DNA of 45,456 nt, from positions 1 through 45,456 of the forward strand of contig SYEK01000004.1 in NCBI GenBank assembly GCA_005800815.1, given 5' to 3'. Below are positions 35,983 through 43,443 of this stretch, piece by piece; within the stretch, counting starts at the first letter, position 1; the number at the start of each line of letters is the position of its first letter. The translations under genes were made by a program, and so were the position numbers. The notes beneath the pieces were generated by a model. The model saw nothing but the letters and a program-made list of their open reading frames with translations, was not told the DNA's origin and made no database searches. The stretch comes from Actinomycetota bacterium (GTDB taxonomy: Bacteria; Actinomycetota; Actinomycetes; Nanopelagicales; Nanopelagicaceae).

Positions 35983-38361
35983 ATGCGCAGCCTCCACTTT
36001 AACTCTTTGCGGGTTGCCGCCATTATCAGCGCCCTCATCGGCTCTCTTGTCAGTGCACCATCTGCGCAGGCCCTATTTCTCAAGCATCCAGCCACACAGT
36101 GGGGACATATTTACGCTGGAACAAATCCAGTAACTACGACTACTCCCCGACCAAAAAACGCTGTCGGTGAAGTCAAATCAAAGTTCAATATCACCTACAG
36201 CAATTTTCCAGACTGGGCAAAGAAAGAGGTACAGGCCGCAGTTGACATTTGGTCTGCAAACTTTGCATCTCCTGTGGTAGTCAGCGTTGATGCATCATGG
36301 GGGCGTTCAAGTTCATGGGGGGTTCTTGGTAGTGCGCGCCCATCAAATTTCTTCTCTGCATTCCCTGGTGCCCCCGATCCATCCCTGTGGTACACCTCAG
36401 CTCTGGCAAATGCACTCTCTGGAAAAGATTTAGATAAGGCCAATCCTGATATCGTGATTCAAGTCAACGCCAACGGAGGTTGGAATACTCGCGGCGATGG
36501 CCTACCAACTTCGCAAGAATATGATTTGCAGTCGGTCTTTCTCCATGAGATAGCTCATGGTATTGGATTCCTCTCCAATGATTCCTACAATAGTGTCTTT
36601 GCTATCGCAAGTCTTGATCAGCCAACACCTTATGATGCATATGCGCAGACATCTGATGGGCGCCGCCTTGCAGACCTTCCCACTCCCTCCCGCGAACTTG
36701 CAACGGCCCTGACATCCTCACTTGTCTGGTCTGGGCAGTTTGCTACCGCTGCAAATGGTGGTATCAAGCCAAAGCTCTATACTCCTCGAAATTACGAACC
36801 TGGCTCCTCAGTTAGCCATTTAGATGAGGCGACTTTTTCACAGTCTGGCCAAGATTCGGTTATGACTCCCAATTTGGATCCAGGGGAGATCTTTAAAGAG
36901 CCTGGGCCACTCCTGCTTGCGATGATTGAAGATATGCGCGCCAAGCCCCCAGCTGGTCTTGCAGCGGGGCTGGCACAGCCTCCACGCAATGCTGTGGCAC
37001 TGATAGCCGACTCTTCAGCGCTCATCTCCTTTGATCCACCCGTAAATACAAGGACCGCTGCGATCAGTGAATATATTGTTAAGAATTTGAAGACCGGTGT
37101 TGAAAAGAGGTCACTCTCAAGTCCGGTTGTGATGAGCGGACTCAGGAATGGAACCTCATACACATTCACTGTTGTGGCTAGAAATGAACTCGGCATCTCA
37201 GAACCTGCTACAACCTCGGTGATGGTTCCTCAGACAGGCTGGAAGAGCACGGTTCTAGATGCAGGTGCCGATGGAAAATCGGTAGTAAGTGTACTTTTCA
37301 ATGGAAAACCCTCTGTGGCATATACCGATACCAAGAGTGGAGATTTGAAGCTAGCGACATTAGATACAAAGACGTGGAAGAAGATAACAGTTGACGGTGC
37401 CGGTGGATTCAGTGGTCGCACATCCAATGCGATAGGTAATCCCATCTCCCTCTGTGTTAATGGTACTGGTACCAAACAGACTCTGCATATTTTCTATACC
37501 GATGTGACTGACAAGGACTTACGCTATGCAAGTTATAACGGTAAAGCTTTCACTTATGATGTCATTGATGGTAATGGTCCTTCTATAAACAACTATAAAG
37601 ATACTGTGCGCGTGCGCACTTCCAGTGATGTCAGTGTCACAAACGCCTGTGTAGCAAATGCAAACGGGGTCCAGGTCTTCTATCGTGATGAGAGCCAAGG
37701 GATTTTGTTAGCAGCGGTAAAAGCCACGAGTGGGCCCTGGGTTTACGAGCTCGTTGATGGAGATCGTAAGAGCGATGGCAGGTCCACTGGTGATGTTGGC
37801 TTCCACTTGCAGGCAGTTAGCAATGGCACAAAGACATTCGTTCTCTATGACTCAGTTATCAGCCTTAATCAAAAGAAAGAGGTGACGGCAGGGGCTGTTC
37901 GCCTTGCAACCCGTATCGGCAGCGATGCCACTGCTTGGTCATATCAAACATTAGATATCTCAAATGAGCAGGCCTCGGTCTTTGGTTATGGGATAGCCCT
38001 TGCAAAGGTAAGTGGAGGTGTCATGGCCGCTTGGCTTGCAAGCTCTATCGAATCGCTTCCACGACCCAACCAGATCCGGTGGGCGATGCTCGGTAGTTCG
38101 ATGCAGATCTCATCTATAACAACTGAGAGCTTCGGGACCCCGGGTGCGTATCTGTCAATAAATGCCAAGACCATCATCTTCAACTGCCAAGAGCGCCTCT
38201 GTGCATTAGATACGAACAGAGCCTCTGCTGGCCAATCTGCAATCGGCCTAGTCCGCAATCGACAAAACATTGATCCCTCCCAGAGTGCCTGGATAAGCAT
38301 CAATAAAACCAGGTTCTTGGTAGCAACTGTGAACAATAAGTTGGCACTACTCAAACCTTGA
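35983..38361 (+). CDS. Exported zinc metalloprotease with fn3 domain and propeller-like repeats
   Basis: A 792-residue protein. Residues 1-30 are a signal peptide (basic start, hydrophobic core, SAQA cleavage region). The catalytic domain (about 60-320) has the zincin motif HEIAHGIGF (His188, Glu189, His192) and the later SSVSHLDEATF plus SVMTP, seen in matrixin/reprolysin-like secreted peptidases. A fibronectin type III domain follows (about 332-415, with NGTSYTFTVVARNELG). The last 370 residues hold five or so degenerate blades of the type PSVAYTDTKSGDLKLAT, then HIFYTDVTDKDLRYASY, suggesting a beta-propeller. No membrane anchor or sorting signal is seen at the C-terminus. The ATG at 35983 is preferred because it begins the signal peptide. 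Substrate unknown. Confidence 0.82.
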   Translation: MRSLHFNSLRVAAIISALIGSLVSAPSAQALFLKHPATQWGHIYAGTNPVTTTTPRPKNAVGEVKSKFNITYSNFPDWAKKEVQAAVDIWSANFASPVVVSVDASWGRSSSWGVLGSARPSNFFSAFPGAPDPSLWYTSALANALSGKDLDKANPDIVIQVNANGGWNTRGDGLPTSQEYDLQSVFLHEIAHGIGFLSNDSYNSVFAIASLDQPTPYDAYAQTSDGRRLADLPTPSRELATALTSSLVWSGQFATAANGGIKPKLYTPRNYEPGSSVSHLDEATFSQSGQDSVMTPNLDPGEIFKEPGPLLLAMIEDMRAKPPAGLAAGLAQPPRNAVALIADSSALISFDPPVNTRTAAISEYIVKNLKTGVEKRSLSSPVVMSGLRNGTSYTFTVVARNELGISEPATTSVMVPQTGWKSTVLDAGADGKSVVSVLFNGKPSVAYTDTKSGDLKLATLDTKTWKKITVDGAGGFSGRTSNAIGNPISLCVNGTGTKQTLHIFYTDVTDKDLRYASYNGKAFTYDVIDGNGPSINNYKDTVRVRTSSDVSVTNACVANANGVQVFYRDESQGILLAAVKATSGPWVYELVDGDRKSDGRSTGDVGFHLQAVSNGTKTFVLYDSVISLNQKKEVTAGAVRLATRIGSDATAWSYQTLDISNEQASVFGYGIALAKVSGGVMAAWLASSIESLPRPNQIRWAMLGSSMQISSITTESFGTPGAYLSINAKTIIFNCQERLCALDTNRASAGQSAIGLVRNRQNIDPSQSAWISINKTRFLVATVNNKLALLKP

Positions 38362-39549
38362 CTCACCTAAAGAAAATATTGATAGGGAATCTGAAGTAAA
38401 GGTGAGACAGATAATGCCTAACTCTTTACTACTGGATAATCCAATAATTTCCCGGACCTCTACTGAGCTGCTAAATGCCTTGGTGATCAAGCCTTTGGAA
38501 TCAAAGGCCAAAAGTATAGGCTGGGGTTTTTGAGGCGCTTTCATACTTAACTGTGTGATAACTGATGTAGAGAGAAAAAAAGCATAGGTTGAACCCAGTG
38601 TATAGAGGGGTCCAGTGGATGAGAATCTATATGTCCATAGCGGGGTATATGAACTAGAAAACTTTGTTACTGCGCTTTCGATCTTGGCTCTAGTGATGAT
38701 ATCTCCACCGAGTAAAAGTTTAGATGAGGCACTACTCCAATTTCTTTGTGCTTGGGGGGCAGAGCTACGAACAACTGATTGAATGGTATTAGTCTTTGAT
38801 ATTTTGATAATTACCCCATCAACTGTGCCTATTGTTTTCTTCCCACCTAAGCTCTCACCACTTGCACCTACGACTGTCAATGTTGCATCGTCATGGCGCA
38901 CCACAGCATCTAAAGTTGTTGACCTTGTACCAATCAAGAGAGGCTTACTGAACTCACCTGATGTATTTGAATTGATAAGAAAACCTGAACTTCCCTTTGC
39001 GGATTGAGTCAGGCCAACTAAAGAGATGCCATTTTTATCCAGGGCAATCCCTGTGATCAATACTGGGGCGCTCTGCTGAGCGCTATAGAGGATCGCACTT
39101 GTCGTTCCTGCTGGAATCTTCCACAAGGCCACTGCATCCAAGGCTGGGTTAAAGGAGTTGGGGATATTTTCGACACTATCCGGGTTGATAGGTGTTGGCG
39201 TTGGGGTTGGCGTGCTTGTGGATCGAAGAAGTGAGGTCGAACCGGCGATCCAGATATTTCCATCGCTATCGACGGCACCGGCAGTTGCGATAGATGATGA
39301 GTTTGGATCAAGAGAGATGCTCCAGAGCTCTTGAGCCTTCGAATCCACTGCCCGAGCAAATGACTTGTTCATCGCTGTACCAAACAGGACTATGGTCCTG
39401 GCGCTCACTACAAAGCCTGCAACATCATCTTTACTGCTGATCGTCGCTACTAACTTTAAGGCCTTGACCTCGATTTTCTTAGGGGCTGCACTCACAGGTG
39501 GAATTACAAGGAGCAAAGAGGCTATTACGAGTGAAAAAAATCCCCTCAC
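38347..39549 (-). CDS. Exported protein with beta-propeller-like repeats, function unknown
   Basis: A 400-residue protein with an N-terminal signal peptide (about 1-22, ending VSAAP). The rest is beta-rich, with repeat-like units such as GAVDSDGNIWIAGST and ITGIALDKNGISLVGLTQS, the pattern of SBBP/NHL-type propeller blades. A Thr-Pro linker (TPTPTPTP) sits near residue 115. There are no Cys and no catalytic motif. The GTG start at 39549 overlaps the proC stop by 4 bases (GTGA) and has AGGAA 5 bases upstream. It is convergent with, and overlaps by 15 bases, the exported metalloprotease; a functional link is only suggested by proximity and fold. Confidence 0.75.
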   Translation of the reverse strand: MRGFFSLVIASLLLVIPPVSAAPKKIEVKALKLVATISSKDDVAGFVVSARTIVLFGTAMNKSFARAVDSKAQELWSISLDPNSSSIATAGAVDSDGNIWIAGSTSLLRSTSTPTPTPTPINPDSVENIPNSFNPALDAVALWKIPAGTTSAILYSAQQSAPVLITGIALDKNGISLVGLTQSAKGSSGFLINSNTSGEFSKPLLIGTRSTTLDAVVRHDDATLTVVGASGESLGGKKTIGTVDGVIIKISKTNTIQSVVRSSAPQAQRNWSSASSKLLLGGDIITRAKIESAVTKFSSSYTPLWTYRFSSTGPLYTLGSTYAFFLSTSVITQLSMKAPQKPQPILLAFDSKGLITKAFSSSVEVREIIGLSSSKELGIICLTFTSDSLSIFSLGESRFE

Positions 39550-40349
39550 GCTAGTTCCTGCGAGCGATCGCGCGCGGCTTTCATAGCGTTGGCAACCAAA
39601 TTCGAGAGTTGATTGCCATCAAAGGATGCAAGTGCAGCGGCCGTCGTTCCGTTTGGGCTTGTCACATTCTCACGCAACGTGGTGGCTGATTTTCCTGAAC
39701 TCTCAAGCAACCTTGCAGCACCTATCATGGTTTGGACGGTGAGTTGTGTTGCAACCTCATGGGATAGTCCAAGTGCCTGTGCGCCATCAACCATAGCTTC
39801 GATGAATCTGAAGAAATAGGCAGGACCTGATCCACTTGTAGCAGTGACCGCATCCTGTAAATCCTCAGGCACTTCGAGAGTTTTTCCTGTTGCCGACAAG
39901 AAAGAGGTGACAAAATCAGATTGTTCACGACTAACCCCATCACCGACTGAAATTGCAGACATCCCTGCACCGACTAAAACTGCGGTATTTGGCATCACGC
40001 GGATGATTGGATTTGCGCTGCCAAGAGCATCGCCAATAGATGAGATCTGCTTTCCAGCCACAAATGTGATGATGAGGCTCCCTGGATTTATTGAGCCCTT
40101 GATGCGGGTAAGTAAGTCGTTCATATCCTGGGGTTTGACAACTAAGAGCAGAATCTGTGCTGTTGCCACATTCGATTCAATCTCTGCGGCTACGATGCCA
40201 TAGCGCTTGCAGAGCTCATCTGCACGGTCCTCACGTTTTTCAGAGATGGAGATCATCTCTGGCTTCACACCGTATGAAATTAATGCAGCAATAAGCGCTT
40301 CGCCCATTACACCTGCGCCGATTACTCCAATTGGTATCGACTTACTCAT
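39546..40349 (-). CDS. proC: Pyrroline-5-carboxylate reductase
   Basis: A 267-residue enzyme reducing pyrroline-5-carboxylate to proline with NAD(P)H. The N-terminal Rossmann loop is VIGAGVMGEAL (9-19). The VRVMPNTAVLVG-like segment (IIRVMPNTAVLVGAG) and the C-terminal signature SGSGPAYFFRFIEAMVDGA mark the family, ending with ENVTSPNGTTAAAL. Length is normal. A TAGGCT box lies at -12 to -7 of its ATG, so it is likely leaderless. It is divergent from the Cys-rich gene and overlaps the exported repeat protein downstream. Confidence 0.95.
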   Translation of the reverse strand: MSKSIPIGVIGAGVMGEALIAALISYGVKPEMISISEKREDRADELCKRYGIVAAEIESNVATAQILLLVVKPQDMNDLLTRIKGSINPGSLIITFVAGKQISSIGDALGSANPIIRVMPNTAVLVGAGMSAISVGDGVSREQSDFVTSFLSATGKTLEVPEDLQDAVTATSGSGPAYFFRFIEAMVDGAQALGLSHEVATQLTVQTMIGAARLLESSGKSATTLRENVTSPNGTTAAALASFDGNQLSNLVANAMKAARDRSQELA

Positions 40350-40355
40350 TGTGCA

Positions 40356-40361
40356 AGCCTA
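40356..40361 (-). promoter_or_regulatory. -10 box, leaderless promoter of proC
   Basis: TAGGCT at -12 to -7 of the proC ATG (TAGGCT-TGCACA-ATG). With the identical box for the divergent gene it forms a 6-base inverted repeat with 13 bases between. Confidence 0.6.
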
Positions 40362-40374
40362 CCTTGTGAGCGTG

Positions 40375-40380
40375 TAGGCT
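40375..40380 (+). promoter_or_regulatory. Likely -10 box of the Cys-rich YkgJ-like gene
   Basis: TAGGCT ends 8 bases before the ATG at 40389 (-14 to -9). It is back to back with the proC promoter in a 39-base gap, so the two polymerase sites must overlap. Confidence 0.45.
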
Positions 40381-40388
40381 CTGCGACT

Positions 40389-41201
40389 ATGTCTGAAGTA
40401 AAGCCAGGTTTTGCGCGCGATTGGGTTGAGTTTTTTGATCCAAAAGACCCTACGGAAATCTTCAAGTGTGATCTGACTTGGTTGACCTCATATTGGATGT
40501 GTATCTATGGTGATGGATGTAAAGGTGTATTCAAAAGCCAGCCATACGGTGGCTGTTGCACAGAGGGTGCGATGTACTCCGATAAGGCAGATGAGCTGCG
40601 CACTGAAGCGATTGCTGCCCAATTATCATCTCAAATATGGCAGTTTCACTCGCACGCTCAATCTAAGAAGCCAGGTGGGAAAGTACGGGTTTCAGAGACC
40701 GATGAAGATGGTGAGCGCAAGACACGTCGTGTTGAGGATGGATGCATATTCCTAAACCGAAAAGATCATCAAGCACCTGGTTACACCGGCTCTTTCGGCT
40801 GCGTGCTACACCACTTTGCCCTCCAGGAGAATAAACACTTTGTAGATACAAAGCCTGATGTCTGTTGGCAATTACCACTCCGCCGTAGTTTTGAAAGGCG
40901 CGAGGTCGGCGAGCGTGAGTATTCAGTAACCGTCATCGGTGAGTACGAGCGCCTTTCTTGGGGCGATGGAGGTGAGGACTTCGATTGGTACTGCACTAGC
41001 AATACCGATGCTCACATTGGCAAAGAGCCGGTCTACATCGCAAATAAATTTGAGCTGCAAAAACTCATGGGTGAGAAGGCCTATGCCGAACTCGCAAAGC
41101 GTTGCGATCTGCGTATGGCCGGTATCCGTGATGCACAGGCACGCTCCCTACCCCTGTTTGTCATCCAACATCCGGCAACCTTGGCCGCTGCAAGGAAATA
41201 G
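40389..41201 (+). CDS. Cys-rich conserved protein, YkgJ/DUF3109-like metal-binding candidate
   Basis: A 270-residue soluble protein with ten Cys. Early Cys are at 27, 38, 44 and the pair 56-57 (GGCCTEG). A later set (Cys119 in GCIFLNR, Cys138 in GCVLHHFAL, Cys159 in KPDVCWQLPL) follows the C-FL / C-IH / RP-C-P layout of the YkgJ/DUF3109 zinc- or iron-chelating families. A further pair lies at 202 and 239. An iron or zinc site is therefore likely; function is unknown. Cys spacing identifies the type rather than a close match to a named family. It lies between proC and radA with its own promoter. Confidence 0.7.
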   Translation: MSEVKPGFARDWVEFFDPKDPTEIFKCDLTWLTSYWMCIYGDGCKGVFKSQPYGGCCTEGAMYSDKADELRTEAIAAQLSSQIWQFHSHAQSKKPGGKVRVSETDEDGERKTRRVEDGCIFLNRKDHQAPGYTGSFGCVLHHFALQENKHFVDTKPDVCWQLPLRRSFERREVGEREYSVTVIGEYERLSWGDGGEDFDWYCTSNTDAHIGKEPVYIANKFELQKLMGEKAYAELAKRCDLRMAGIRDAQARSLPLFVIQHPATLAAARK

Positions 41202-41215
41202 TCAGCCCTGCGTCC

Positions 41216-41221
41216 TAGGCT
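41216..41221 (+). promoter_or_regulatory. -10 box, leaderless promoter of radA-mutY-glcD
   Basis: TAGGCT at -12 to -7 of the radA ATG (TAGGCT-CTACTC-ATG). The three following genes overlap by 4 bases each, so this is probably the promoter of all three. Confidence 0.6.
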
Positions 41222-41227
41222 CTACTC

Positions 41228-42595
41228 ATGGCCAAAGTTGAGAAAGATCCCTTTCGTTGCACTGAGTGTGGGTGGGGCTCACAGAAGTGGGTGGGCCGCT
41301 GCGGAGAGTGCCAGGCTTGGGGCTGCGTTGAAGAGATCGCCGCTCCAAAGAAACTCTCACTCGTTCCAGGGCATGTGACTTATAAGGCCACACCCATAGG
41401 AGATGTCGATCTTTCTTCTGCGCATGCCCGCCCTACTGGAGTCTTAGAGCTAGATCGGGTTTTAGGTGGTGGTCTAGTCCCCGGAGCTGCAATTTTATTG
41501 GCTGGTGAACCTGGGGTTGGTAAGTCAACACTTTTACTATCTGTTGCCGCACAGACCGCTTCTAAGGGTCTGTGCGCGCTGTACATAAGTGGGGAAGAGT
41601 CAGCATCCCAAGTTCGTGCGCGTGCCGAACGTATCAAAGCTATCGATCCACTCTTATTTCTCGCCTCTGAAACTGATCTAGGAGCCGTAATCGCACACAT
41701 TGATGCCGTCAAACCACAGCTTGTGATCATTGATTCAGTACAGACAATCGGTAGTGCAGCTGCCGATGGATCACCTGGTGGAGTCACACAGGTGCGTGAA
41801 GTCGCTGGAGCGCTCATTCGTATCTGTAAGGATCGAGATATAACCTTATTACTTGTCGGCCATGTCACGAAAGATGGCTCAATAGCTGGCCCGCGTCTTC
41901 TTGAACATATCGTTGATGTCGTCTTGCAGTTCGAAGGCGAGCGCCACTCACGTCTGCGCTTGATCCGTGCGACCAAAAACCGCTTCGGAGCATCTGATGA
42001 GGTTGGCTGCTTTGATTTGAGTGATGCCGGAATAGAATCTGTATTGGATCCCACCGGCTTGTTCACATCTCGTCACGCCGAACCAGTTCCAGGTACATGC
42101 GTCACGGTCACACTCGAGGGCAGGCGGCCATTACTCGCTGAGATTCAAGCTCTGGTGAGCCAAGGTCGTGAGAATGATTTTGGTAACGCCCGTAGAGTCG
42201 TATCTGGCCTTGATTCACCCCGTACAGCGATGACATTGGCGGTCCTAGAGCTTCGCGCAGGCATCAAAGTTGGTGGCCGTGATGTCTATGCAGCGACAGT
42301 AGGAGGGATGAAGATGTCTGAGCCCGCTGCTGATTTGGCACTTGCACTAGCCGTTGCCTCGGCTGCACAGGCCCTGGCACTACCTGCAGATTTAGTTGCC
42401 ATTGGTGAAGTTGGATTAGCTGGCGAGATTCGCAAAGTCAGTGGTGTGAATCGCAGGCTTGCCGAGGCATTTCGCTTAGGTTTCAAGCGTGCTCTAGTAC
42501 CCACTGGATCAGAGACAAAGATCGATGGCATGGAGATCGTGGAAGTATCACGCCTTGACCAAGCGCTCAAACGGGTAAAAATTACTGGCGAATGA
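41228..42595 (+). CDS. radA: DNA repair protein RadA (Sms)
   Basis: A 455-residue RecA-like branch-migration ATPase. The N-terminal zinc finger has Cys11, Cys14, Cys25 and Cys28. Walker A is GEPGVGKST (93-101). The RadA-specific KNRFG motif is in RATKNRFGASDEVG. The C-terminal third is a Lon-protease-like P domain (GGRDVYAATVGGMKMSEPAADLA region) that lacks peptidase activity in the family. It processes recombination intermediates. Its stop overlaps the mutY start by 4 bases (ATGA). Confidence 0.96.
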   Translation: MAKVEKDPFRCTECGWGSQKWVGRCGECQAWGCVEEIAAPKKLSLVPGHVTYKATPIGDVDLSSAHARPTGVLELDRVLGGGLVPGAAILLAGEPGVGKSTLLLSVAAQTASKGLCALYISGEESASQVRARAERIKAIDPLLFLASETDLGAVIAHIDAVKPQLVIIDSVQTIGSAAADGSPGGVTQVREVAGALIRICKDRDITLLLVGHVTKDGSIAGPRLLEHIVDVVLQFEGERHSRLRLIRATKNRFGASDEVGCFDLSDAGIESVLDPTGLFTSRHAEPVPGTCVTVTLEGRRPLLAEIQALVSQGRENDFGNARRVVSGLDSPRTAMTLAVLELRAGIKVGGRDVYAATVGGMKMSEPAADLALALAVASAAQALALPADLVAIGEVGLAGEIRKVSGVNRRLAEAFRLGFKRALVPTGSETKIDGMEIVEVSRLDQALKRVKITGE

Positions 42596-43443
42596 ACTCG
42601 CTGGAAAAGCCGATAGTCGGCTGGTTCAAGAAAAACAAACGCGACCTACCTTGGCGTGATACATCGCCATGGGGCGTAATGGTCAGTGAATACATGCTGC
42701 AACAGACCCCGGTCAATCGTGTGCTCCCTAAATGGCTCGAATGGATGAATCGCTGGCCGACTCCAGCTGATTTAGCAAGCGCAACGCCTGCACAAGTAAT
42801 TATTGCATGGGGCCGCCTTGGATATCCAAAGCGCGCACTACGCCTACATGCAGCGGCCCAAATCATCGCGCAGGATTTTGAAAACATTGTCCCAGAGGAT
42901 GAATTGATACTTCAAACTCTTCCTGGTATCGGGGAATACACAGCCGCTGCAATCGCCGCCTTTGCCTTTGACCAACAAAGCCTTGTCATGGATGTGAATA
43001 TCCGAAGGCTCTTGACCCGCCTCATCGATGGTAATGAACATCCCAGGCCGGCACCAACTGCTAAAGAGAAAGCTTCGCGACTTGCACTACAACCATCTAA
43101 AAACGCACATATCTGGGCCGCTGCAACGATGGAGCTTGGCGCAATTGTCTGTACCTCCAAGAGTCCACACTGTGAACTCTGTCCCGTTATCTCACAATGT
43201 AACTGGAGAAAAAACGGTTATCCAAAGACAGATCTGATTCGAAAGTCACAGGACTGGCATGGTACAGATCGTAAATGCCGTGGAACTATCGTTCAGGCAT
43301 TGCGTGAGAATGAATCACTCACAGAAATTGCTATCAAAAAACTTTGGCCAGATGAATCCCAGATTGAAAAGGCATTGAGAACCCTGCAGGAGGATTTACT
43401 CATAGAGGCCATCTCACGTAGGCGATATAGACTGCCTCAATGA
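42592..43443 (+). CDS. mutY: A/G-specific adenine glycosylase
   Basis: A 283-residue base-excision repair enzyme removing adenine mispaired with 8-oxoguanine. The catalytic Glu33 is in VSEYMLQQTP, the helix-hairpin-helix in LPGIGEYTAAAIA (about 110-122), and the catalytic Asp134 in VMDVNIRRL. The 4Fe-4S loop is complete: Cys187-x6-Cys194-x2-Cys197-x5-Cys203. The usual C-terminal NUDIX-like 8-oxoG reader is replaced by a short winged-helix-like tail, as in other actinobacterial MutY. It overlaps radA and glcD by 4 bases each. Confidence 0.95.
   Translation: MNSLEKPIVGWFKKNKRDLPWRDTSPWGVMVSEYMLQQTPVNRVLPKWLEWMNRWPTPADLASATPAQVIIAWGRLGYPKRALRLHAAAQIIAQDFENIVPEDELILQTLPGIGEYTAAAIAAFAFDQQSLVMDVNIRRLLTRLIDGNEHPRPAPTAKEKASRLALQPSKNAHIWAAATMELGAIVCTSKSPHCELCPVISQCNWRKNGYPKTDLIRKSQDWHGTDRKCRGTIVQALRENESLTEIAIKKLWPDESQIEKALRTLQEDLLIEAISRRRYRLPQ

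Noticed and set aside
39180-39235. Repetitive GGTGTTGGCGTTGGGG-like DNA as a possible microsatellite
   Set aside because: It encodes the Thr-Pro linker of the exported repeat protein and is not a longer tandem array.
41380-42066. A 228-codon open frame antisense to radA
   Set aside because: It mirrors the well-supported radA gene, has no recognisable family, and its composition is that expected of a reverse-frame shadow.
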